The position numbers and the translations under genes were made by a program. A stretch of DNA of 16,829 bases from NCBI GenBank assembly GCA_038232515.1, contig JBBSHS010000058.1, forward strand, positions 1 to 16,829, written 5' to 3'. Under the pieces are notes generated by a model. That model worked only from the letters and a program-made list of their open reading frames with translations. It was not told the origin of the DNA and did no database searches. Below, piece after piece: positions 6,879 through 13,889 of the stretch (within the stretch, counting starts at the first letter, position 1; every line of letters begins with the position of its first letter). The DNA comes from JBBSHS01 sp038232515. Its GTDB lineage: Bacteria; Actinomycetota; Acidimicrobiia; Acidimicrobiales; JAUJNH01.

Positions 6879-7312
6879 TGAACTTCCCCGCCGCCGCCGA
6901 CGCAGAACGCCTCGCCAGCCACCCGCTGGTCGACGAGGACGGCGAGATCATCGGTCCCATCGCTGCGTTCTACGCAGATGCCACCGGCGGTGTGCTCGAA
7001 TGGGCGGAGGTCCAGACCGGCATCGTGTTCGGCCGCCGGCACCTTGTGCCGTTGGGCGACGCCATGGTGGGCGACACGATGACCGAGGTCGGGTACGCCA
7101 AGGCCCATGTCGTGCGGGCGCCGACAGTGGGCGAGAGCCAGGACTCCGACCCGCACATCAGCGCCACGGAGGAGCGAGCCCTCTACGACCACTACGGGTT
7201 GCCGTGGGAGGACGAGCCTGAAGGCGAAGGCCACACTCCCGAACAGTTGCCGGGCGCCGTTCGGGTGGTGGTCCATCGACCCTCGCTCCTGAACCGCCTC
7301 GCCTGGGGATAG
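6878..7312 (+). CDS. PRC-barrel domain protein
   Basis: 144 residues. The first 110 match a PRC-barrel: HPLVDEDGEIIGPIAAFYAD (15-34), GVLEWAEVQTGIVFGRRHLVPLGDA (38-62) and GYAKAHVVRAPT (72-83), then the acidic element ISATEERALYDHYGLPW (94-110) that typically closes these actinobacterial proteins. PRC-barrels are small beta-barrels found in RNA-processing (RimM) and photosynthetic reaction-centre proteins and in many stress proteins; the role of free-standing ones is mostly unknown. A Pro/Glu linker and a basic tail (RVVVHRPSLLNRL) follow. The ATG overlaps the ligase stop codon by one base, so the two are coupled; functional linkage is inference. Confidence 0.85.
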   Translation: MNFPAAADAERLASHPLVDEDGEIIGPIAAFYADATGGVLEWAEVQTGIVFGRRHLVPLGDAMVGDTMTEVGYAKAHVVRAPTVGESQDSDPHISATEERALYDHYGLPWEDEPEGEGHTPEQLPGAVRVVVHRPSLLNRLAWG

Positions 7313-7328
7313 CCCGAGACGGGCCCGA

Positions 7329-7772
7329 TCAGGGCGTCGAGGCGGGTGCCTCGGCGGGCAGCACCGGGAGGGTGAGGCGGCCTATGGGGCGGCCTGATCC
7401 ATGGCATTCGGGGCAGGCGGCCATTCCGGTCCGACTGGTGGGACCGATCGCTTCGGCGCCCCGACCTCGGCACTCGGGGCAGACGGCGGGTCGGTAGCTC
7501 ACGGAGCTACGCGGTCCGGTCAACTCGTTCCAGGCCTCTTGCCACGAGCTGAAGGCGGGTCGTCGGCCGATGATGAAGCGGGCCAGCTCCTGGCGGATGC
7601 TGTCGAGGTCGGCCGGGTTGGCCCCTGGCACCAACCGCAACAGGTGAGGATCGTCAAGGGCGTGAGCCTCGCCGGCCAGTTGCTCACGAGTGCGCATCAG
7701 TTCGAGGATGCTACCGGCGGCCGTCCCGTTTTCAGCGGACCCACCGCCTCGGCGCCCTCGCCGCCGAGCCAC
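7329..7772 (-). CDS. Hypothetical protein with DnaJ-like zinc ribbon
   Basis: 147 residues from the GTG at 7772. The first 20 residues are Arg/Gly-rich and probably disordered. A helical region (about 22-85) contains DLDSIRQELARFIIGRRPAF. Two CPEC knuckles follow, CPECRGRG at 98-105 and CPECHGSGR at 120-128, in the CxxCxGxG style of the DnaJ zinc-binding region, so one zinc ion is probably bound by Cys98, Cys101, Cys120 and Cys123. The function is unknown. An internal ATG at 7697 has a TAGCAT box ending 10 nt upstream (7708-7713), so a shorter 122-residue product beginning MRTREQLAGE is possible and may be the true form. It ends 16 bp from the PRC-barrel gene (convergent) and diverges from the PH-domain gene. 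Confidence 0.75.
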   Translation of the reverse strand: MARRRGRRGGGSAENGTAAGSILELMRTREQLAGEAHALDDPHLLRLVPGANPADLDSIRQELARFIIGRRPAFSSWQEAWNELTGPRSSVSYRPAVCPECRGRGAEAIGPTSRTGMAACPECHGSGRPIGRLTLPVLPAEAPASTP

Positions 7773-7793
7773 ATCCGGCGGAGCGACGGGCGG

Positions 7794-7799
7794 TACCGT
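7794..7799 (+). promoter_or_regulatory. -10 box (TACCGT) for the PH-domain membrane protein
   Basis: TACCGT ends 8 nt before the ATG at 7808. There is no purine-rich ribosome-binding site closer to the start except a GGGGG run that would lie inside the spacer. Confidence 0.5.
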
Positions 7800-7807
7800 T
7801 CGGGGGC

Positions 7808-8437
7808 ATGGCGTTCCCGAAGAGGCTGCTCAACGAGGGCGAAGAGGTCGTCCTCGACCTCAGGCCCCATTGGGCCAGCATCTTCTGGCCGATGGTCATC
7901 CCCGTGGTGGTGATCGTCCTCACCATCGTGGACCTGCAGGTGCTGGGCAACGGGAGCCAGCCCCGGAGGGTGCTGGCCGTCCTCCTTGTGGTCGTCCTGC
8001 TGCTGTCGGTCGTGCGGCTCGTGCTGCGCTACCTGAAATGGACCAATACGAACTTCGTGGTCACCACCGACCGATTGGTCTACCGGTCGGGGGTCGTCTC
8101 CAAGCAGGGCAAGGAGATCCCGCTCGACCGGATCAACGACATCTCGTTCCACCAGTCGGTGTTCGAGCGCCTGCTGGGCGCCGGCAACCTCACCATAGAA
8201 TCGGCCGGCACCTCCGGTCAGGAGACCTTTGCCGACATCCGCAAGCCCTCGGTCGTCCAGAACACCATCTACAAGATGATGGAGACCGAGCAGAACCGGC
8301 GGCCTGACCGCTCGGCCGGGCGCCGGGAGCTGTCGCTCCCCGAACAGCTCGACAAGCTCGATGAGCTCAGGCAGCGGGGTGTGCTGTCACAGTCCGAGTT
8401 CGACCAGAAGAAGGCGCAGATCCTCGACCGCATGTGA
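7808..8437 (+). CDS. Bacterial PH (bPH2/YdbS-like) membrane protein with SHOCT tail
   Basis: 209 residues. After a short cytoplasmic start (EEVVLDLRPHW 12-22, typical of the family) there are two membrane helices at about 25-45 and 55-76. The bacterial PH domain of the YdbS/DUF304 type follows (80-155): TNFVVTTDRLVYRSGVVSKQ, EIPLDRINDISFHQSVFERLLGAG, LTIESAG. The C-terminus is a SHOCT motif (178-206): LPEQLDKLDELRQRGVLSQSEF ending in KKAQIL, a short helix pair found at the ends of many oligomeric bacterial proteins. It sits in the cytoplasmic membrane with the PH and SHOCT parts inside. The precise role is unknown; membrane stress or scaffolding is a guess from the family. It is monocistronic and converges on the toxin-antitoxin genes. 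Confidence 0.93.
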   Translation: MAFPKRLLNEGEEVVLDLRPHWASIFWPMVIPVVVIVLTIVDLQVLGNGSQPRRVLAVLLVVVLLLSVVRLVLRYLKWTNTNFVVTTDRLVYRSGVVSKQGKEIPLDRINDISFHQSVFERLLGAGNLTIESAGTSGQETFADIRKPSVVQNTIYKMMETEQNRRPDRSAGRRELSLPEQLDKLDELRQRGVLSQSEFDQKKAQILDRM

Positions 8438-8482
8438 GCGACTGGCCCGATGGTCGACCGCTCTGGATTGCCCCACCGACCA

Positions 8483-8782
8483 TCAAGCCAGGTCGAACGC
8501 TGACCGTATCGCTTCGGCGAGGGCCGATTCCTGGTTAGGCAGCAGACAGCCGATTAGGCGTCCGAGAGTGGAGGCGGGCACGGTCAGGATGTTGTCGCAG
8601 CTCACCACGCCGTCTTGGTCGAGCCCGTTGGCCCGGCCCACCGATACCTCGGTCGACAGCCCACGGGCGGTGGTGGTGATCGGGGCCACGGTCACTCGGG
8701 TCAGGTGGGGTCGGACGATCTCCCGGGTGAGGATGAGTACCGGCCGAGCCTGGTCCAGCTGGGCCAGGTGGATGGGGCGCAT
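8483..8782 (-). CDS. mazF: MazF-type endoribonuclease toxin
   Basis: 99 residues from the ATG at 8782. It has the MazF/PemK core: IHLAQLDQARPVLILTRE (4-21) with Arg13, the VTVAPITTTARGLSTEV strand pair (31-46) with its Thr run, GLDQDGVVSCDNILTVP (53-69) and the LGRLIGCL helix start (73-80), then AEAIRSAFDL. MazF toxins are sequence-specific ribonucleases that stop translation. From memory it resembles the mycobacterial MazF3 type, which cuts rRNA; target specificity cannot be read from sequence. The ATG overlaps the antitoxin stop codon by one base (TGATG), so toxin synthesis depends on antitoxin translation. An in-frame TTG one codon upstream is less likely. Confidence 0.93.
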   Translation of the reverse strand: MRPIHLAQLDQARPVLILTREIVRPHLTRVTVAPITTTARGLSTEVSVGRANGLDQDGVVSCDNILTVPASTLGRLIGCLLPNQESALAEAIRSAFDLA

Positions 8783-9018
8783 CAAGCCAGGTCATCGAGC
8801 CGTGCCCGTGCGGCGAAGGCCGCTAGGTCGTCAAGGTCGGCATCGGCGCCGGCTCGGGCCAGGATTGCTGCGTCCCGTTCGGCTACCTCACGTCGGCGCT
8901 CACGCTCGATCGCCGCGGCTACGACTGCTGCCCTGCTGGTCGCCTGTCCGTGTTCGACGCGCTGATCAATGAAGTCGACCAGGTCGTCTGCGAGCCTCAC
9001 CGTAAGCTGCCTGCTCAT
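8782..9018 (-). CDS. mazE: MazE-like ribbon-helix-helix antitoxin
   Basis: 78 residues. Residues 3-45 form a ribbon-helix-helix DNA-binding domain: the strand RQLTVRLADDLVDFIDQRV, a short loop, then TSRAAVVAAAIERERRR. The remaining half is acidic and Ala-rich (DADLDDLAAFAARARLDDLA) and would wrap around the toxin. It neutralises MazF by direct binding and, with it, should repress the shared promoter. The promoter has a -10 box and an inverted repeat directly at the start codon. The order antitoxin-toxin with overlapping codons is typical of type II toxin-antitoxin operons. Confidence 0.9.
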   Translation of the reverse strand: MSRQLTVRLADDLVDFIDQRVEHGQATSRAAVVAAAIERERRREVAERDAAILARAGADADLDDLAAFAARARLDDLA

Positions 9019-9031
9019 ACCGCCATGGTAT
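9017..9031. promoter_or_regulatory. Inverted repeat at the mazE start: possible MazE/MazEF operator
   Basis: ATACC and GGTAT form perfect 5-bp half sites around a 5-nt spacer. The site covers the antitoxin start codon and the -10 box, where binding of a ribbon-helix-helix dimer would block transcription. Binding itself is inference. Confidence 0.45.
9025..9030 (-). promoter_or_regulatory. -10 box (TACCAT) for mazEF
   Basis: TACCAT on the minus strand ends 6 nt before the ATG at 9018, again a leaderless arrangement. Confidence 0.5.
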
Positions 9032-9197
9032 CAGGATGGGATTCACCCGGGGATCGGGCTCCACGCCGACCGCCTACTGACGCCGAGGACTTCAGCGGGG
9101 GGCGTCGGGTTCGCCCTTCGTTCCCCGGGCTCCCGTGGACGGGCCGCTGAATGCTCTCCGACGAAGTTGGTGACCGGTCATCACGGATGCTTGTTCC

Positions 9198-10499
9198 TCA
9201 TCTTGATACTGGGCCGTGCCGACCGGGTGGGATGACCAGGGAGCGGTCGCCCGCCCGTAGGGCATGGATAATCCGCCAGTAGGCCTCTGTGCCGAACCCG
9301 GGCCCGTAGCCACCCCATTCGTAGGCGTCGACCAAGCTCCAGTGGAAGTAGGCGCCCACCGGTACGCCGGCGTCGCGTGCGGCCATCACGGTCCCGATGG
9401 CCTCGGCCAGGTACCTGGTGCGGTCGTACCCGCACTGGCGGTGGGCGTGGGGCCCATGGCGGTGCCGGTCGCCGAGCCCGTCGGCCACGATCTCCACCAC
9501 CAGATCCGACCCCGCCTCCGCCCGGAGGCGGCGGCCAAACGTGGACGGCCCGGTATCGCCGGTCGACGGCCATGGCCGCCCCTGGCGGCTCGTGGTCATG
9601 GAGTCGAGGCACCGCTCATGCCCTGAGGCGTAAGCGGCCGTGACGGCCCGAGGCAGGGCCTGCTCCAGGGGCACGCTGGCGGCCGTACGCCGGCGCAGGA
9701 ACGATGCGACCGGACCGACGTGCCCGAGCCGGTGGTACCACTCGTTCCGGCGCTCGACGAGCCAGGGGTGCAGTTCGTCCCGGACCACACCCGAGCTTCG
9801 CCCCACCAGGACGTCGACCAGCAGCCGGTCCAACTCGTAGGCCGGCACCTGCATCGGGTTGAGGCTCACCGAGTGGTCGGGATGGGCCGCCTTGATCGCC
9901 TCGTAGGCGAGCAGGTGGGCCGTCAGGAGGTGGTCGAAGGCGGTGACCACGGCGGCGAGGTCCATATGGCGCCCCGGAGGGAACCGGCCGGTGTAGAACG
10001 ACCACAGGGCGAGGGCGTTGGGCTCGTTGACGGTGATCCAGCGACGGCAGTGCTGGCCCAGAGCGCTGATCGCCACCTCGACCCATGCCCGGTAGCGCTC
10101 GGGGGCGTCGGGCCGGAGCCAGAAGTCCTCACCCAACCAGGCCGGATGGGTGAAGTGGTGCAGGGTGACGAGCGGTTCCAGCCCGCGCTGGTGGCAACCA
10201 TCGAGCAGGGCCGCGTACCCGGCCAACGCGTCGCCGTCGACGTCCCCGTCGGCCGGCTCGCAACGGGCCCATTCGACGGACAGGCGGAACGAGTCGCTTC
10301 CGGTGGCCACCACGCGGTCGAGGAGCTCGGGCCATCGCCGCCAGGCATCGAGGGCGAGGCCCGACTTTTCCACCCGGCCGGCCCTCTCCCAGCCCGCCCA
10401 GTTGTTGGCTGGCTGCCGCGGGCCGTTGTACCCGCCCTCCACCTGGAAGCCGGCGGTGGCCACCCCAAACCGGAGTCCGCCCGGCGGCAGGGGTCCCAT
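9198..10499 (-). CDS. Glycoside hydrolase family 1 homologue with altered nucleophile region
   Basis: 433 residues. The N-terminal three quarters are a normal GH1 TIM barrel: LRFGVATAGFQVEGG (9-23), SDSFRLSVEWARCEP (69-82), VTLHHFTHPAWLG (111-123), WITVNEPNALALWSFYTGRFPPG (154-176) with acid/base Glu159. The C-terminal part also fits: DRTRYL (359-364), GVPVGAYFHWSL (378-389), EWGGYGPGFG (394-403). Between them, the strand that normally carries NYY-like residues and the loop before the nucleophile are shortened. The expected ENG motif reads IVADG at 337-341, so the catalytic Glu is not in its usual place. GH1 enzymes hydrolyse beta-glucosides and related glycosides; this one may be inactive or changed. 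The start is the ATG at 10499, with a TAGCGT box 7 nt upstream. It diverges from a SufR-like regulator gene. Confidence 0.87.
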   Translation of the reverse strand: MGPLPPGGLRFGVATAGFQVEGGYNGPRQPANNWAGWERAGRVEKSGLALDAWRRWPELLDRVVATGSDSFRLSVEWARCEPADGDVDGDALAGYAALLDGCHQRGLEPLVTLHHFTHPAWLGEDFWLRPDAPERYRAWVEVAISALGQHCRRWITVNEPNALALWSFYTGRFPPGRHMDLAAVVTAFDHLLTAHLLAYEAIKAAHPDHSVSLNPMQVPAYELDRLLVDVLVGRSSGVVRDELHPWLVERRNEWYHRLGHVGPVASFLRRRTAASVPLEQALPRAVTAAYASGHERCLDSMTTSRQGRPWPSTGDTGPSTFGRRLRAEAGSDLVVEIVADGLGDRHRHGPHAHRQCGYDRTRYLAEAIGTVMAARDAGVPVGAYFHWSLVDAYEWGGYGPGFGTEAYWRIIHALRAGDRSLVIPPGRHGPVSR

Positions 10500-10506
10500 G
10501 GCAGGG

Positions 10507-10512
10507 ACGCTA
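10507..10512 (-). promoter_or_regulatory. -10 box (TAGCGT) for the GH1 gene
   Basis: TAGCGT on the minus strand ends 7 nt before the ATG at 10499 and rules out the long in-frame upstream extension of this reading frame. Confidence 0.5.
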
Positions 10513-10574
10513 CGACGCCGACGGCGCCGGGCTCCGACGTCGCCGCTTTGGGCATCCAGTGTGCCAAGAACCCG

Positions 10575-10580
10575 TAGCCT
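10575..10580 (+). promoter_or_regulatory. -10 box (TAGCCT) deciding the SufR-like start
   Basis: TAGCCT abuts the first GTG (10581) but lies 6 nt before the second GTG at 10587. A leaderless transcript would therefore begin with the second GTG. Confidence 0.45.
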
Positions 10581-10586
10581 GTGGCT

Positions 10587-11345
10587 GTGCCGGACGCCTC
10601 GCCTGCCCTGCAGCGCATGCCCGCCACCAAGCGGGCCGTGCTCGTGCTCCTCAAGCACGACGCCGAGCTGAGCGCTGAGGCGCTGGCCGAACGGCTGGGC
10701 CTCACCTTGTCGGCCGTACGCCAGCAGCTGGGCCAGCTCATGGCCGACGGGTTCGTGACCCACCGCACCGAGCCGGCCGGTCGGGGCCGGCCCCGGCACG
10801 TCCACCGACTGACAGCGGCGGCCATCGGTCTGTTCCCGCGGTCCTACGGCGAGCTGGCCACCGAGTTGCTGGACTACGTGCAGGAGGTCGACCCGGCGCT
10901 CGTGTGCTCTGTGTTCGAGCGCCGGCGTCAGCGTCGGGTGCTGGGCGCCCTGGCACGGCTCGACGGCAAGAGCTTCGACGAGCGGGTGACCGAGATGGCC
11001 AGGGTGCTCGACGAGGACGGCTACCTGGCCAGCGCCGAGCGGCTGGCCGACGGCTCGTGGCGGGTGACTGAGCACAACTGCGCCATCCTGGGGGTGGCCG
11101 AGCGGTTCGGCCATGCCTGCTCGTCCGAGATCGAGTTCCTGCGCGAAGCCCTACCGGATGCGCAGATCGATCGCGTCGCCCACCTGTTGTCCGGCGCCCA
11201 CGTCTGCGCATATGCCATCCGCCGCCGTCAAGCGGTGGATCCATCCCGTCCACATGTGGGCGTGGAGCCGGCGATGGACGGTTCCGAGGCAGCCGCCCGT
11301 CCCAACTCCGCGGTCGCCGCGCTGGCGGCCACCCGACCTTCTTGA
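10587..11345 (+). CDS. SufR-like helix-turn-helix transcriptional regulator
   Basis: 252 residues from the GTG at 10587. The N-terminus holds a winged helix-turn-helix (about 15-75): KRAVLVLLKHDAELSAEALAERLGLTLSAVRQQL, then the wing FVTHRTEPAGRGRPRHVHRLT. A helical region with the conserved RRRQRR basic stretch follows. The C-terminus carries three cysteines at 165, 178 and 207 (HNCAIL, GHACSSE, HVCAY). The spacing of 12 and 28 residues matches the published SufR cluster-binding pattern except that the third of four cysteines is missing. SufR-type proteins sense Fe-S clusters and repress the suf operon. No suf genes are nearby, so the target is open; the divergent GH1 gene and the downstream hydrolase are candidates. 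A Ser/Ala-rich tail after residue 215 is unusual. Confidence 0.87.
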   Translation: MPDASPALQRMPATKRAVLVLLKHDAELSAEALAERLGLTLSAVRQQLGQLMADGFVTHRTEPAGRGRPRHVHRLTAAAIGLFPRSYGELATELLDYVQEVDPALVCSVFERRRQRRVLGALARLDGKSFDERVTEMARVLDEDGYLASAERLADGSWRVTEHNCAILGVAERFGHACSSEIEFLREALPDAQIDRVAHLLSGAHVCAYAIRRRQAVDPSRPHVGVEPAMDGSEAAARPNSAVAALAATRPS

Positions 11346-11360
11346 CCCGACGGTCGGCAC

Positions 11361-12344
11361 ATGGGGATGCTGTCGGCCATGCCCTACGCCCCGGCCAACG
11401 GTATCGAGCTCTTCTACGACGAGACGGGAGACGAGGGCGCCGACCCCCTGCTCCTGGTCATGGGCCTGAGCGCACAGATGACGGCCTGGCCGGATGCCTT
11501 CTGCCTGCTCCTGGCCCAGCGGGGCTTCCGGGTCATCCGTTTCGACAACCGTGACTGCGGGTTGTCCACCAAGATCGACGGGGCCCCCGAGCCCGACTTC
11601 CTCGGCATGCTCGCCGGTGACAATTCCACCGTCAGCTACACCCTGTCGGACATGGCGGCCGATGCGTTCGGCCTGCTCGACCATCTCGGCATCGCATCCG
11701 CCCATCTGGTGGGGGCTTCCATGGGGGGAATGATCGCCCAGCTCATGGCCATCGAGCACCCGGACAGGGTGCGCTCACTGTGTTCGATGCTGAGCACCAC
11801 AGGCGACTCGGCGGTCGGCCAGCCCCACGCCGAGGCTCTGGCCGTGCTGCTCACACCGCCAGCCACCGATCGCCATTCCCACGTCGCCCAGGCGCTGGCC
11901 GGTGAACGGGCCATCGGGTCCACCGACCCGGCGCTGCAGCGGACAGAGGCCGAGATCCGGGCGGGTGCCGCCACCGGCTACGACCGGTCGTTCTGCCCTC
12001 CCGGTGGCGGCCGGCAGCTGGCGGCCGTGGTCTGCGCCCACGACCGCACCGGGCAACTGCGCTCCCTCGACGTGCCCACCGGCGTCATCCACGGCGACTC
12101 CGATCCTCTCATCGACGTGTCGGGGGGCCGGGCCACGGCCGCAGCCATCCCCGGTGCCGGGCTGGTGGTAGTGCCGGGCATGGGCCACGACCTTCCGGCG
12201 CCCCTGTGGCCCCAGTTCGTCGATGCCATCGCCGCCAACGCCGGCCACGCCGCCAAGGCCGACCAGACGCCCACTGCCGCCCCCTCGGCCGACGCCATCG
12301 CCAGCGGGCTCACCACCACGCAGCCCCACGGCCTCACGAGCTGA
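11361..12344 (+). CDS. Alpha/beta fold hydrolase
   Basis: 327 residues. It has LLLVMGLSAQMTAWP (30-44) as the oxyanion loop, FRVIRFDNRDCGLST (56-70), nucleophile elbow GASMGGMIAQ (118-127) with Ser120, acid residue in HGDSDPLID (244-252) with Asp248, and PGMGHDLP (272-279) with His276. This is the common actinobacterial FDNRDxGxS / GASMGGMIAQ subfamily of cytoplasmic hydrolases related to esterases and proline iminopeptidase-like enzymes; the substrate is unknown. A 40-residue Ala/Thr/Pro-rich tail follows the fold. It lies 15 bp after the SufR-like gene and is probably co-transcribed. ATG codons at 11361, 11367 and 11379 are all possible starts; the fold begins just after the last, so the first six residues are uncertain. 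Confidence 0.93.
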   Translation: MGMLSAMPYAPANGIELFYDETGDEGADPLLLVMGLSAQMTAWPDAFCLLLAQRGFRVIRFDNRDCGLSTKIDGAPEPDFLGMLAGDNSTVSYTLSDMAADAFGLLDHLGIASAHLVGASMGGMIAQLMAIEHPDRVRSLCSMLSTTGDSAVGQPHAEALAVLLTPPATDRHSHVAQALAGERAIGSTDPALQRTEAEIRAGAATGYDRSFCPPGGGRQLAAVVCAHDRTGQLRSLDVPTGVIHGDSDPLIDVSGGRATAAAIPGAGLVVVPGMGHDLPAPLWPQFVDAIAANAGHAAKADQTPTAAPSADAIASGLTTTQPHGLTS

Positions 12345-12397
12345 GCCGGGCCGCGGCCGCGAGCCGGGAGTCGAGGCGCTGAGAGACGAGGAGCCGA

Positions 12398-13045
12398 GTG
12401 ACCGAGGGAGGTCCTGTCAGCGGTAACGGATGGCGGCGGCCCAGTGGAGCCGTACCGGTGGATCACGCCCGCCGTGCCGAGGCATCCGACGGGGAGGCCC
12501 TGGAGCAGGCGATGGCCCAGGTTGAAGCGTTCGAGCCCGTCGATGAGGTTCAGGCCGGCCACCGCCGCACCATCCTGGCCTTTGGCGCCGGCCACGCCGA
12601 TGCGCTGCGGCGCGACCCCGAGGGACACCTGACGGCGTCGGCCCTTGTCGTGGCCGCCGACGGACAGCGGCTGCTCGTGCTGTGGCACAAGAAGCTGGCC
12701 AAGTGGCTCCAACCCGGCGGCCACGCCGATGGAGTGGCCGACCTGGCCGCCGGCGCACTGCGCGAGGCCACCGAGGAGACGGGCATCGCCGGCCTGGAGG
12801 TGGTGATGCCGGCCGTAGATCTCGACGTCCACCGGGTGGCGCCGCCGGCCGAACCGCCCCACCTCCACCTCGACGTCCGGTTCGTGGTCCTCGCCCCGCC
12901 CGGGGCGCAGCCGGTGCCCAACGCCGAGGCCGACCGCTTCGGATGGGTCACCGAAGCTGAGCTGCCCAGCCTGGGGGCTGACGAGTCCCTCCTGCGGCTG
13001 GCCCGGCTGGCGCTGCCTCTGGCCCGCCGTACGCTGCGGGCCTGA
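12398..13045 (+). CDS. NUDIX hydrolase
   Basis: 215 residues. An N-terminal helical part (VEAFEPVDEVQAGHRRTILAF) precedes the NUDIX fold (about 77-210). The NUDIX box runs from Gly108 to Ile130 (GGHADGVADLAAGALREATEETGI): the catalytic REATEE core with Glu123, Glu126 and Glu127 is intact, but the first glutamate of the consensus (GX5E) is Ala114. NUDIX enzymes hydrolyse nucleoside diphosphates linked to other groups. HKKLAKWLQPGGHADG is typical of an actinobacterial subfamily of unknown substrate. AGGAG at 12389-12393 lies 4 nt before the GTG start, one of few visible Shine-Dalgarno sites here; a later GTG at 12458 is possible. The stop overlaps the PIG-L deacetylase ATG (TGATG). Confidence 0.92.
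   Translation: MTEGGPVSGNGWRRPSGAVPVDHARRAEASDGEALEQAMAQVEAFEPVDEVQAGHRRTILAFGAGHADALRRDPEGHLTASALVVAADGQRLLVLWHKKLAKWLQPGGHADGVADLAAGALREATEETGIAGLEVVMPAVDLDVHRVAPPAEPPHLHLDVRFVVLAPPGAQPVPNAEADRFGWVTEAELPSLGADESLLRLARLALPLARRTLRA
13030..13035 (+). promoter_or_regulatory. -10 box (TACGCT) inside the NUDIX gene for the PIG-L gene
   Basis: TACGCT ends 9 nt before the ATG at 13045 and lies in the last codons of the NUDIX gene. It may give the deacetylase a second, leaderless transcript independent of the NUDIX gene. Confidence 0.4.
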
Positions 13046-13836
13046 TGGCCACTGCGATCTTCTTCCACGCCCACCCCGACGACGAGTGCATAAGTACCGG
13101 CGGCACCATGGCGCAGGCTGCCGCCGCCGGCCACAGGGTCGTGCTCGTCACCGCCACCCGCGGCGAACAGGGCGAGGTCCAACCGGGCGTTCTGGCCGAC
13201 GGCGAGGCGTTGTGGCAGCGACGTGAGAAGGAGCTGGCCGAGTCGTGCCGCATCCTGGGCGTGGCCCGTCACGAGTACCTGGGGTACGTCGACTCCGGGA
13301 TGATGGGAACGCCGGAGAACGATGTCCCGGGCTCGTTCTGGAAGGCTGACGTGGACGAAGCCAGCCGCCGCCTGGCCGCCGTCCTCGAAGGGGAAGGTGC
13401 CGACGTGCTGACCGTCTACGACGAGCACGGGGGCTATGGCCATCCTGACCACATTCAGGTGCACCGCGTGGGTGTCCGGGCCGCCGAGCTGGCGGGGACG
13501 CCGACGGTCTTCATGGCCACCATGAACCGTGACCAGATCCGCAAGCTGATGGCGCGGGCCGCCGAGGTCGGAGCCGAGCCCCCGCCCGAGGCGCCCGACG
13601 ACGTGGCCTTCGGGGAGCCGGAGGCCCGCATCACCACCGCCGTCGACGTCGCCGCCCAGATCGACCTCAAACGCCAGGCGATGCAGGCTCACGGGTCGCA
13701 GATCTCCGACACTTCTTTCTTCATGGCCATGCCGGCCGAGGCCTTCGGCGCCGTCTTCGGGACGGAGTGGTACATCCGCCTCGGCGGTGAGACCGGCGGC
13801 GGCCCCACCGAGCGGTCGTTGTTCGCCGACGCCTGA
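13045..13836 (+). CDS. PIG-L family deacetylase (Mca/MshB-like)
   Basis: 263 residues. The zinc motif AHPDDE is at 9-14 (His10, Asp13) and the second site YGHPDHIQVH at 131-140 (His133, His136, His140). TATRGEQGEVQPG (37-49), the YVDSGMMGTPEN segment (81-92) and KRQAMQAHGSQISDTSFF (209-226) are characteristic of the mycothiol-linked branch. Family members remove an acyl group from glucosamine-type sugars: MshB in mycothiol synthesis, Mca in cleaving mycothiol conjugates. The KxxxMxAHxSQ segment and the length suggest an Mca- or MshB-like amidase, but the exact reaction cannot be set from sequence alone. It is cytoplasmic. It is coupled to the upstream NUDIX gene by a one-base overlap, suggesting a shared detoxification role (inference). 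Confidence 0.9.
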   Translation: MATAIFFHAHPDDECISTGGTMAQAAAAGHRVVLVTATRGEQGEVQPGVLADGEALWQRREKELAESCRILGVARHEYLGYVDSGMMGTPENDVPGSFWKADVDEASRRLAAVLEGEGADVLTVYDEHGGYGHPDHIQVHRVGVRAAELAGTPTVFMATMNRDQIRKLMARAAEVGAEPPPEAPDDVAFGEPEARITTAVDVAAQIDLKRQAMQAHGSQISDTSFFMAMPAEAFGAVFGTEWYIRLGGETGGGPTERSLFADA

Positions 13837-13889
13837 CGTCGGACCGGTCGTCGTCCTCCCACGCCTGACGCCGGCCGTGGCCCACTGCG

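Noticed and set aside
9019..9197. Possible small gene or RNA between mazE and the GH1 gene
   Set aside because: No frame with a credible start, no tRNA-like fold and no similarity to the repeated element was seen; only the mazE promoter is supported.
10500..10586. Operator palindromes (GACGTC, GGCGCC) between the GH1 and SufR-like genes
   Set aside because: Short GC-only palindromes are frequent by chance here, and none is symmetric about a -10 box.
10500..11114. N-terminal extension of the GH1 reading frame to 638 residues
   Set aside because: It is antisense to the well-supported SufR-like gene, and GH1 homology begins right after the ATG at 10499, which has its own -10 box.
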